From positions 1 through 10,402 of the forward strand of contig JAJXYM010000213.1 of NCBI GenBank assembly GCA_021780585.1: 10,402 nt of DNA. The letters are read 5' to 3'. Positions 1 to 6,335 of this stretch are shown one piece after another (within the stretch, counting starts at the first letter, position 1; every line of letters begins with the position of its first letter). The translations under genes and the position numbers were made by a program. A model generated the notes under the pieces. The model had not been told where the DNA came from and did no database searches. It saw only the letters and a list, made by a program, of their open reading frames with translations. The stretch is from Deltaproteobacteria bacterium (lineage in GTDB: Bacteria; Desulfobacterota; Binatia; Binatales; Binataceae).

Positions 1-393
1 CGGCTCGACGATCGCGGCGGAGGCGCAGGCGAAACTGTCCATGCCGAAGACTTTGAGCAGCGCCGCGCGCTGCTCGTCCGTGCCGAATTCAAGGACCGGA
101 TAGGCGAGCAGACGGGGCGCGAGCGCGTGCAGCGCGATCGCCAGATCGCCGAACGCCAGCTCTTCCGCGACCAGCGCGCCGGTCACGGCCGAGCGCGCGT
201 CGCCGAAGCCGCCGGCGCTTTCCGGCAACGGGCCGCGCACGAGGCCCAGCTCCCATGATTTGGCGATTAGTTCGGGCGGAATCGCGCCGGATTCGTCGGC
301 GGCCCGCGCGGCCGGCCGAATCTCGTCGGTCGCGAAAGCGGCGACCGTCTCGCGGATCATGCGCTGTTCTTCAGAAAGCTCGAAACTGATCAT
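1..393 (-). CDS. Acyl-CoA dehydrogenase, N-terminal part (cut by left window edge)
   Basis: Acyl-CoA dehydrogenases are FAD flavoenzymes that introduce a trans-2,3 double bond into acyl-CoA thioesters and pass the electrons to ETF. The 131 visible codons match the all-helical N-terminal domain: the opening FELSEEQRMIRETVAAFA, then DEIRPAARAADESG, the turn region LPESAGGFGD (residues ~54-63), and the helix with ALVAEELAFGD. The edge falls in SAAIVEP, where most family members have the (A)LTEP segment that begins the flavin-binding beta domain, so about two thirds of a usual ~380-residue protein lies outside. The ATG at 393 has an AAGGAA about 12 bases upstream and the family normally starts one or two residues before LSEEQ. 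It lies 30 bp after the 66-aa gene on the same strand and is probably its operon partner. Substrate chain length cannot be told. The family call is secure. Confidence 0.93.
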   Translation of the reverse strand, partial: MISFELSEEQRMIRETVAAFATDEIRPAARAADESGAIPPELIAKSWELGLVRGPLPESAGGFGDARSAVTGALVAEELAFGDLAIALHALAPRLLAYPVLEFGTDEQRAALLKVFGMDSFACASAAIVEP

Positions 394-423
394 CAGGCGG
401 GCGTTCCTTCCCGTCGAAAGAAT

Positions 424-624
424 TTAATCCGATACGTCAGGTTTGTCCGGGGCCGGAGGATCGCTCGCCGCCGCGCGGCGGATTCGTTCGCGTTCGCGCG
501 AGCGGCTGTATTTGCGTTCGTCCGGATGGGCATGGGCGGGCGGCGCCAGCGGTTTGCGCAGCTTGTCGATCAATGCGCGGACGCTCGCGACCTTCGCCGC
601 GCCGCGCGTTTTCCTGGACGCCAT
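424..624 (-). CDS. Small basic protein of unknown function (66 aa)
   Basis: I cannot assign a function. The predicted protein is rich in Arg/Lys, begins MASRKTRGAAKVASVRALID, has a central KLRKPLAPPAHAHPDERKYS and an RSRERERIRR stretch (residues ~41-50), and ends in a loose Pro/Asp-rich tail. There is no signal peptide, membrane segment or Cys motif. A short Arg-rich helix behind a 'KPLAPP' stretch is a pattern I associate with small conserved bacterial proteins of unknown role, but that is from memory and not checked. Support for a real gene: it fills the gap between two same-strand genes (60 bp after pgeF, 30 bp before the acyl-CoA dehydrogenase) and reads more like a protein than the overlapping plus-strand frame at 443-775. 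Basic composition would fit RNA or DNA binding, which is inference only. Confidence 0.55.
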   Translation of the reverse strand: MASRKTRGAAKVASVRALIDKLRKPLAPPAHAHPDERKYSRSRERERIRRAAASDPPAPDKPDVSD

Positions 625-684
625 CGCCTACGCCTCAACCGTCCAATTGTGCGCGCCCGCCGCAACCCCCGCAAGCGAATGCCT

Positions 685-1485
685 TCAGGATGCGCGGTCG
701 GTTGAGGCGCGCAGCGCGATGAAGCTGAGTTGCAGGCCGGTGGAGGCGCCGGAGGCGGCGCGACGCGAAAAATAGCGATCGTGGGCGCATCGCGTGCATG
801 GTCCAACCTCATCGATCGCTTGAGGTTCGAGACCGGCCCGGGCGAGCAGCATCTGGTTGAGCGCGCCCAGATCCAGATAGGCCTTGCCGGGACGTCCCGG
901 CCGCGCACAGGACGCGGCGCCGTCGATTTCACGGGCGAAGCGATCGGCGAGTTCAGCGTCAACCTCAAAACAGCATTGACCGATCGCCGGTCCGATCGCG
1001 GCGCGGATCGATTCGGGCCGGGCGCCGATTTCGATCATCGCGCGCACTCCCGCGCCGGCGATATTGGCGAGCGTTCCGCGCCATCCGGCGTGTAGTGCGC
1101 CGATCACGCCATGGGCGAGGTCGGCAAGCAGGATCGGCGCGCAATCGGCGGTGAAGACGCCGAGGGCGACGCCGGCCTCGGCCGTGACCATCCCGTCGCC
1201 CTCGGGTCGGCGATCGTTCCAATCGCGGCCCACGCGATGGATCGTCGCGCCATGGACCTGCGCTACCGTCGCAAGCGTGAGGCGCGGATACGCGGCGCGC
1301 CATCGCCGCCAGTTTTTCGCGACGGCCGGGGAAGCGTCTCCCACCCATCGCGCAAGATTGAACGTGGCGTAACGGCCGACGCTGACTCCGCCCGCGCGTC
1401 CCATAAAGCCATGAACCGTTCCGGCGAGGCGCGGGCTCACGGCGACGGCGAGCGCGGAGGCTGGGGATTGGTCGAGCGGCGGCAT
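685..1485 (-). CDS. pgeF: Peptidoglycan editing factor PgeF (YfiH/YlmD/LACC1 laccase-domain family)
   Basis: Members of this family (E. coli YfiH, Bacillus YlmD, human FAMIN/LACC1) are cytoplasmic zinc enzymes with purine nucleoside phosphorylase/adenosine deaminase activity. In E. coli PgeF keeps L-Ser from replacing L-Ala in the peptidoglycan stem peptide. The 266 residues are close to the usual ~245-260. Visible motifs in order: VHGFMGRAGGVS (24-35), NLARWVGD (43-50), QVHG with H78, FTADCAPILL with C115, HAGWRG with H132, IGPAIGQCCFEV (164-175), CTRCAHDRYFSRR (230-242). H78, C115 and H132 sit where the metal-binding His-Cys-His triad of the family lies. The usual 'TGR' near the C-terminus reads TGL (249-251). 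The start at 1485 is the ATG before the first conserved strand; its ribosome site is weak. It is the first gene of a leftward unit and is divergent from the 73-aa gene. Confidence 0.95.
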   Translation of the reverse strand: MPPLDQSPASALAVAVSPRLAGTVHGFMGRAGGVSVGRYATFNLARWVGDASPAVAKNWRRWRAAYPRLTLATVAQVHGATIHRVGRDWNDRRPEGDGMVTAEAGVALGVFTADCAPILLADLAHGVIGALHAGWRGTLANIAGAGVRAMIEIGARPESIRAAIGPAIGQCCFEVDAELADRFAREIDGAASCARPGRPGKAYLDLGALNQMLLARAGLEPQAIDEVGPCTRCAHDRYFSRRAASGASTGLQLSFIALRASTDRAS

Positions 1486-1556
1486 CGCGGACAGTGGCCT
1501 GGGCTACGCGGATAACCTATACTTTTGTTTTTGGAATTTCGATCCCGGGAACGCTT
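1486..1556. promoter_or_regulatory. Divergent intergenic region, probable promoters of pgeF and of the uvrA group
   Basis: This 71-bp gap separates pgeF (leftward) from the 73-aa gene (rightward) and holds the most A/T-rich patch of the neighbourhood, around 1511-1540. On the plus strand TATACT at 1518-1523 matches five of six bases of a sigma-70 -10 box. The segment ~17 bp upstream (TGGCCT, 1495-1500) is a poor -35 match, so the promoter is only suggestive. GGGA at 1547-1550 lies seven bases before the ATG at 1557 and is the likely ribosome site. I see no good -35/-10 pair for pgeF on the minus strand. Confidence 0.3.
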
Positions 1557-1778
1557 ATGAACGGTTATCAATATTTGATCCAGCGCAACCGGCTGATGTT
1601 CGAGCTCGAGGAGCAACTGGCGACAGTGCGCGACCTGCCGGAGGCCGAGCGACGGGCGGCGGCGGCGCGGATGCAGGCGCAATTCGATTTGCGCTTACGC
1701 GAGCTATACGCCGGGGTCGCGAACGAGTATCCCGGCGAACGCAAGGTCAAGGCGCGTCCGCTGATGGACCCGCGCTGA
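1557..1778 (+). CDS. Small hypothetical protein (73 aa) directly upstream of uvrA
   Basis: I do not recognise this protein. It starts MNGYQYLIQRNRLMFELEEQ, continues through a charged, probably helical middle (LATVRDLPEAERRAAAARMQ, residues ~20-39) and ends in a basic, Pro-containing tail (NEYPGERKVKARPLMDPR). There is no signal peptide, membrane segment or metal motif. The ATG at 1557 is preferred because GGGA lies seven bases before it; an in-frame GTG at 1494 would add 21 hydrophobic residues, overlap the putative promoter and nearly touch the pgeF start. The stop is 14 bp before the uvrA TTG, so the two are very probably cotranscribed and perhaps translationally linked. A role in the repair pathway would be guilt by association only. 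That it is a real gene is likely but unproven: GC-rich DNA yields chance frames of this length. Confidence 0.6.
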   Translation: MNGYQYLIQRNRLMFELEEQLATVRDLPEAERRAAAARMQAQFDLRLRELYAGVANEYPGERKVKARPLMDPR

Positions 1779-1792
1779 ATCCGGGGAACCGC

Positions 1793-4702
1793 TTGGAGCG
1801 CTCGATCGGGATCCGCGGCGCGCGCACCCACAACCTCGCGAATATTTCGCTCGACCTGCCGCATCGCCGCCTGATCGCCGTGACCGGGGTGTCGGGTTCG
1901 GGCAAATCGAGCCTGGTCTTCGACACGCTTTACGCCGAAGGCCAGCGCCGCTACGTGCAAAGCCTCTCGACCTACGCGCGGCTGTTTCTGGCGCGGATGG
2001 ATCGGCCGGACGTGGATGCGATTACGGAGATTCCGCCGGCGCTGGCGCTGCGCCAGAAGAATACGATCAAGAACGCGCGTTCGACGGTCGGCACGGTCAC
2101 CGAGATCAGCGACTACCTGCGCCTGCTCTACGTCGCGGTGGGCCGCACGATCTGTCCGCGCTGCGGAATCGAAGTGCGGCGCGACACGGTCGAAAGCGCG
2201 GCGGCGCGGGTGTTGGCGAAGCCGGGTCTCTACGTGATCGCGGCGCCATTCGAGACCGGATCGCGGACGCCCGCCGAAGCGGCGGCGTGGCTGATCGAAA
2301 ACGGCTACCATCGCCTGCTCGCGGACGGCGCGATCGCGGCGACCGCCGAAATCGCCGAAGGGCTGAATCGCGGCGACGCCAAAACCTTCGCGGGTCCGCT
2401 GATGGTGGTGATCGATCGGATCGCGATCGGCGCCTCGGGCGCGGAGGAGCGGGTGCGCGAGGCGCTGGAGAAGGCGTTTTACCTCGGCGGCGGACGGGCG
2501 CGCGCGGCGTTAATCGAACGCGACAACGGAACCGCGCGGGCGATCGGCGCGATCGATTTCGATCGGCGCTTCAACTGTTCGCAATGCGGCGCGACTTATC
2601 CCGAACCGACCCCGGCGCTGTTTTCGGCCAACAGTCCGATCGGCGCATGCCCCGAATGCGAAGGCTTCGGCCGGACGGTCGAACTCGATCTGGACAAGGT
2701 GATGCCGAATCCGCGGCTGTCGCTGCGCCAGGGGCTGGTCGCGCCGTGGCGCACGCCGGCCTATCGCGAGATGCAACAGTGGATGCTGAAATGCGCGCGG
2801 CGGGCGAAGGTGCGCACGATCGCGCCGCTCAATGAAATGACGGCCGAGGAGCGCGCCTGGCTGCTCGACGGCGAACCAGGCCGCGAGGGTCAGGACCGGG
2901 ACGAGCATTGGCCGGGCGTGCGCGGCTTTTTCCGCTGGATGGAGCGGCGGCGCTACAAGACCCATGTGCGGATTTTGCTGGCGCGCTACCGCCGCTTCGT
3001 GCCCTGCCCCGGATGCGGCGGGGCGAAGCTGCGCGCCGAGGCGCTCAACGTCGCGGTTGACGGCAAATCGGTCGCCGAAGCGAGCCGGATTCCGGTGCGC
3101 GATCTGCCGCGCTGGATCGCGACGCTCGCGCGGCGCAAGGAGCTCGCGGCGCGCGCCGGGGTGGTCCTGCGCGAGCTGAAAAATCGCGTCGGCTATCTGA
3201 ACGAGGTCGGACTTGGCTATCTGACGCTCGACCGTCAGGCGCGCACGCTCTCGGGCGGCGAGGCGCAGCGCATCCATCTGGCGAGCGCGCTGGGCAGCCT
3301 GCTTTCGGCGACGCTCTACGCGCTCGACGAGCCGACCGTCGGCCTGCATGCGGCGGACTCGCGCGCGCTGCTCGGCGTGCTGCGCCATCTGCGCGACCTG
3401 GGCAATACGGTGGTTCTGGTCGAGCACGATCCGGCGATGATCGCGGGGGCGGATTACGTCGTCGAGCTGGGACCGGGCGGCGGCCGCGAGGGCGGCAGGC
3501 TGTTGTACGCGGGCGAACCGCGGCGCGAATCGCGCGAGAGCGGCGGCGAAACTCCCGGACGGGTGCTGCTGATGCGCGCGCTGGCGCGCCAGCGGCGGTT
3601 TACGCGGCGCGATCCGGCGGTGCGGATCGTCGGCGCGCGCGAGAACAATCTGCGCGGGCTGAGCGTCGCGATTCCGCTGGGCCGGATGGTCTGCGTCACG
3701 GGAGTTTCAGGATCGGGCAAATCGACGCTGGTCGAAACCGTGCTCTACAACAACTATCTGCGGCGGGAGGGCGAAGCGGCGAGCGAGGCCGGCGCGTGCG
3801 AGCGAATCGAGGGGCTCGAACAGATCGGCGAGATCGTGCATATGGGGCAGGAGCTGCCGGCGCGTTCGCTGCGCTCGAATCCGGCGACCTATCTGAAGGT
3901 ATACGACGAAATCCGCAAGATTTTCGCGTCGTCGCCGGAGGCGCGGCGGACCGGCGTGAGCGCGCGCGATTTTTCCTTCAACGTCGACGGCGGACGCTGC
4001 GAACGATGCCACGGCGCGGGCACGGTCACGATCGAGATGCACTTCATGGCCGACCTCGAAGTGAAGTGCGAGGCGTGCGACGGCCGCCGCTTCAAGAGCC
4101 ATATCCTGGCGATTCGCCACAACGGCAGGAATATCAGCGAGGCGCTCGAGCTGACGGCGGACGAGGCGCGCACTTTTTTCGATCCGCGCAAATCTCCCGG
4201 CCTGACGCGGCGGCTGGAGCCGCTGGTCGCGGTGGGACTCGGCTATCTGCAACTCGGTCAGCCGACCTCGACGCTTTCCGGCGGCGAGGCGCAGCGGCTC
4301 AAGCTCGCGCGCTTCCTGCTGGCGGATCTCGAACCGCCGCGCACGTCGGACAATGGCAAGCCGCTGCCGCGGATGTTCCTGCTCGACGAGCCGACCACGG
4401 GACTCGCCTCCTCCGATATCCGCCGGTTGCTGCGCGTGATCGGCCGGCTGGTGGCGGAGGGCAACACGGTGGTCGCGATCGAGCACAATCTCGAATTTAT
4501 CGCGCACGCCGACCACGTGATCGATCTCGGGCCGGGCGGCGGCGATGAAGGCGGACGGCTGGTCGTCGCGGGGGATCCGCTGGCGGTCGCGGCGGCGGAC
4601 AAATCACCGACCGGACGCGAGTTGCGCCGGCTGTTCGGATTGCCCGCGCGCGGCGGACGGGCGGCGGCGCGCGCCGCGATTCGATCGGCGGCGGAAGGCT
4701 GA
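1793..4702 (+). CDS. uvrA: Excinuclease ABC subunit A (UvrA), variant form
   Basis: UvrA is the damage-sensing ATPase of nucleotide excision repair; as a dimer it loads UvrB at bulky lesions. The 969 residues match the usual ~940-960. In order: Walker A1 GVSGSGKS (32-39, K38); Q-loop in RQKN (Q88); region 131-245 corresponding to the UvrB-binding domain, ending FYLGGGRARA; zinc finger C262/C265/C286/C289; insertion domain ~300-400; CPGCGG (405-410); signature LSGGEAQR (487-494); Walker B1 LYALDEPTVGLH (508-519); H545; Walker A2 GVSGSGKST (637-645); Q-loop in MGQELPARSLRSN (Q686); zinc finger C736/C739/C759/C762; signature 828-835; Walker B2 FLLDEPTTG (862-870); H898. The UvrB-binding region argues against the short UvrA2 class. 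The TTG start is chosen because GGGG(A) lies about six bases upstream and the first residues match the family N-terminus. The second ATPase half departs from consensus in two places (see findings). Confidence 0.93.
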   Translation: MERSIGIRGARTHNLANISLDLPHRRLIAVTGVSGSGKSSLVFDTLYAEGQRRYVQSLSTYARLFLARMDRPDVDAITEIPPALALRQKNTIKNARSTVGTVTEISDYLRLLYVAVGRTICPRCGIEVRRDTVESAAARVLAKPGLYVIAAPFETGSRTPAEAAAWLIENGYHRLLADGAIAATAEIAEGLNRGDAKTFAGPLMVVIDRIAIGASGAEERVREALEKAFYLGGGRARAALIERDNGTARAIGAIDFDRRFNCSQCGATYPEPTPALFSANSPIGACPECEGFGRTVELDLDKVMPNPRLSLRQGLVAPWRTPAYREMQQWMLKCARRAKVRTIAPLNEMTAEERAWLLDGEPGREGQDRDEHWPGVRGFFRWMERRRYKTHVRILLARYRRFVPCPGCGGAKLRAEALNVAVDGKSVAEASRIPVRDLPRWIATLARRKELAARAGVVLRELKNRVGYLNEVGLGYLTLDRQARTLSGGEAQRIHLASALGSLLSATLYALDEPTVGLHAADSRALLGVLRHLRDLGNTVVLVEHDPAMIAGADYVVELGPGGGREGGRLLYAGEPRRESRESGGETPGRVLLMRALARQRRFTRRDPAVRIVGARENNLRGLSVAIPLGRMVCVTGVSGSGKSTLVETVLYNNYLRREGEAASEAGACERIEGLEQIGEIVHMGQELPARSLRSNPATYLKVYDEIRKIFASSPEARRTGVSARDFSFNVDGGRCERCHGAGTVTIEMHFMADLEVKCEACDGRRFKSHILAIRHNGRNISEALELTADEARTFFDPRKSPGLTRRLEPLVAVGLGYLQLGQPTSTLSGGEAQRLKLARFLLADLEPPRTSDNGKPLPRMFLLDEPTTGLASSDIRRLLRVIGRLVAEGNTVVAIEHNLEFIAHADHVIDLGPGGGDEGGRLVVAGDPLAVAAADKSPTGRELRRLFGLPARGGRAAARAAIRSAAEG

Positions 4703-4794
4703 GCGGCGCCGGATCGCGTTTTGGCGCGCGGGCGGCGTGGATTGGAGGCGGGCGATTCTGGTAATTTCGGGATGAAACACGCGGCGCCGGCGAG

Positions 4795-4816
4795 GCCCGG
4801 CCCGCGGGCAAGGAGG
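4795..4816 (+). promoter_or_regulatory. Shine-Dalgarno site with adjoining GC hairpin, upstream of the 189-aa gene
   Basis: AAGGAGG at 4810-4816 is the strongest ribosome-binding match I noticed in the window. It lies 15 bases before the ATG at 4832, longer than the usual 5-10, yet no other in-frame start fits better. Directly before it, GCCCG (4795-4799) can pair with CGGGC (4805-4809) around a five-base loop, so a small GC stem would abut the ribosome site. Whether it matters for translation is unknown. Confidence 0.45.
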
Positions 4817-4831
4817 ACGCCACATCCCGCC

Positions 4832-5401
4832 ATGCCGGTTCCAATCTCGTCCGCCGAAAGACTCAAGGGCTTTTTCCTCACTCTGGTGCGCAAGAGTTTC
4901 GATCAACTCGGAATGGGCGACCAGCCGATCGCGGAGTATGTCGCGGCGATGCTGGCCGAATTCAGCCAGTCGGATCGCTGGCTCGCGCTCGGCGGCGCCG
5001 ACGGACGGCGGCTCACGAGCGTGGTCGAGATGTCGCTGGCGCGACTCGCTCCGCAGGCGGGCGAGCGCGTAACCGGCGAACGGGCGCTGCGCAAATACGT
5101 CGGCGATTACACCCTCTTCATGTCGGGGCTGTTCCGGCGCTTCGTCGAGCGCGGCGGCTATCTCGATTACTATTTCGCCGAAGGCGCGCGTTCGTATCAG
5201 GCGGTGTCGAAACTTGACGTCGCGCTATACAGTCCGGGCTTCCTGATGTTCGAGGAGTTGAGCCGGCGCTTCGAACATTATTCGGGCGCGCTCGATTTCA
5301 TGCGTAAATGTTATTTTCAGCCGGCCCCGGGCGACGATCCGTTCGCCGGGTTTTATCAGCAAATCGAAGGCTGGGTGCGCCACGGAATCTCCGGCAACTG
5401 A
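4832..5401 (+). CDS. Conserved protein of unknown function (189 aa)
   Basis: Function unknown. I have an unverified impression of similar uncharacterised proteins in Deltaproteobacteria-type genomes. The protein is mostly helical by appearance, soluble, without signal peptide or membrane segment. Notable stretches: SAERLKGFFLTLVRKSFDQL (residues 7-26), RRLTSVVEMSLARL (~58-71), KYVGDYTLFMSGLFRRFVER (~87-106), GYLDYYFAEGARSYQAVSKL (~108-127), EELSRRFEHYSGALDFMRK (~141-159). The aromatic-rich centre (Y, F, W) with conserved-looking Asp/Glu and Arg suggests a helical bundle, not a Rossmann enzyme. The start at 4832 is preferred because AAGGAGG lies upstream; in-frame ATG at 4772 or an earlier start at 4721 would add low-complexity Ala/Arg/Pro residues. 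It follows uvrA by 129 bp. Its 3' end adjoins, and probably overlaps, the pseudouridine synthase gene, so these two are likely cotranscribed. Confidence 0.85.
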   Translation: MPVPISSAERLKGFFLTLVRKSFDQLGMGDQPIAEYVAAMLAEFSQSDRWLALGGADGRRLTSVVEMSLARLAPQAGERVTGERALRKYVGDYTLFMSGLFRRFVERGGYLDYYFAEGARSYQAVSKLDVALYSPGFLMFEELSRRFEHYSGALDFMRKCYFQPAPGDDPFAGFYQQIEGWVRHGISGN

Positions 5402-5426
5402 CGGCGAGCGGCTCGATCGTTTCCTG

Positions 5427-6314
5427 GTGCGGCTGGGATGGGCGGGGTCGCGCCGCGCCGCGCGCGAACTGATCGCCAGCGACCGCGTCCGGGTCAACGG
5501 CCGGCGCTGGCGCAAGGGCGAACCGATCGCGGCGGGCGACCGGGTCGAGGTCGCGCCCGCGGCGGAGACGCCGGCGATCGCGCCGGAGCCGGACCGCGAA
5601 ATCGTATCGCTGTACGAGGACGACGCCGTGATCGTGGTTGCGAAGCCGGCGCCGATGGCCTGTTATCCGCTGCGTTCCGGCGCGGTCGGCACGGTGATGA
5701 ACGCGGTCGCGGCGCGCTTTCCCGAAAGCGTCACGGCTGGACCGAAACCCGGCGAAGGCGGCCTGATCCATCGCCTGGACAACGGCACTTCGGGCGTGCT
5801 GATGATCGCGCGCTCGACCGACGGATACGCGGCAATGCGCGCCGCGCTCAAGTCAGGCGCAATCGCGCGGCGCTATCTGGCGCTGGCGGCGGGACGAATC
5901 GAGCGAACGACGGACATTACCGCGCCGATCGCCCATCATGCGAAAAATCCGCGCCGGATGGTCGTCGTTGACGATGACGGCGACGGCCGGTCGCGCGCCG
6001 CCGCTCATCGATCCGCGGCGCGGCCGGCGCGCAGCGTCGTGACCCCGATCCACCGGCTGAACGGCTTCACGCTGGTGGAAGTGGCGCCATCGACCGGCGT
6101 GCGCCATCAGATCCGCGTCCATCTGGCGAGTCTCGGCCATCCGATCGCGGGCGACCAGCTCTACGGCGGACCGGAGCTCCCGCAACTGGCGCCGGGACGC
6201 TTCTGGCTCCATCTGGCGGAGCTTGAATTCGTGTCGCCAGCGATCGGCGTCCGCGTCCACGTGGCCGCGCCGCTGCCGGCCGATCTTGAAGCGGCGCTTG
6301 CGGCGGTCGAATAG
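5427..6314 (+). CDS. RluA-family pseudouridine synthase with S4 domain (true start probably upstream)
   Basis: RluA-family enzymes isomerise uridine to pseudouridine in rRNA or tRNA. From the GTG at 5427 the product is 295 aa: an S4 RNA-binding domain (residues ~1-45, ARELIASDRVRVNGRRW), a linker, then the catalytic domain. Motifs: VAKPAPMACYP (71-81), GGLIHRLDNGTSGVLMIARS (111-130) with catalytic D118, RRYLALAAG (148-156), GVRHQIRVHLASLGHPIAGD (224-243). Residues ~175-206 hold an Asp/Arg-rich insert. The frame is open upstream, and GERLDRFL, the first helix of a normal S4 domain, is encoded at 5403-5426, before the GTG, with no ATG, GTG or TTG ahead of it. An ACG at 5382 would restore an N-terminus TESPATDGERLDRFL (310 aa), overlapping the previous gene by 20 bp. 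Target site (RluC/RluD/RluB-like) cannot be assigned. The family call is firm; the start is not. Confidence 0.92.
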   Translation: MRLGWAGSRRAARELIASDRVRVNGRRWRKGEPIAAGDRVEVAPAAETPAIAPEPDREIVSLYEDDAVIVVAKPAPMACYPLRSGAVGTVMNAVAARFPESVTAGPKPGEGGLIHRLDNGTSGVLMIARSTDGYAAMRAALKSGAIARRYLALAAGRIERTTDITAPIAHHAKNPRRMVVVDDDGDGRSRAAAHRSAARPARSVVTPIHRLNGFTLVEVAPSTGVRHQIRVHLASLGHPIAGDQLYGGPELPQLAPGRFWLHLAELEFVSPAIGVRVHVAAPLPADLEAALAAVE

Positions 6315-6335
6315 TCGCGGGGCCGGCGGCGCCGA

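Noticed and set aside
443..775. 110-codon plus-strand frame opposite the 66-aa gene and the end of pgeF
   Set aside because: Its last part lies antisense to conserved pgeF sequence, and its composition looks like noise; the minus-strand frame fits the operon direction.
2510..3427. 305-codon minus-strand frame inside uvrA (and another of 269 codons at 3707-4516)
   Set aside because: Both are fully embedded in uvrA and are Arg/Ala/His-rich without motifs, as expected for antisense shadows.
4703..4790. 10-bp direct repeat gcggcgccgg at 4703-4712 and 4781-4790 after uvrA
   Set aside because: Only two copies of a simple GC-rich word that is likely by chance in this composition; no insertion-element ends nearby.
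5394..5408. Programmed +1 frameshift joining the 189-aa protein to the pseudouridine synthase at AAC TGA C
   Set aside because: The TGA-C context resembles the RF2 site, but there is no good slippery codon, no Shine-Dalgarno-like stimulator at the right distance, and the upstream protein looks complete. Kept only as one option in the start-codon finding.
6315..6335. Possible terminator between the convergent pseudouridine synthase and SnoaL-like genes
   Set aside because: Only 21 bp of GC-rich sequence, no stable stem followed by a T-run on either strand.
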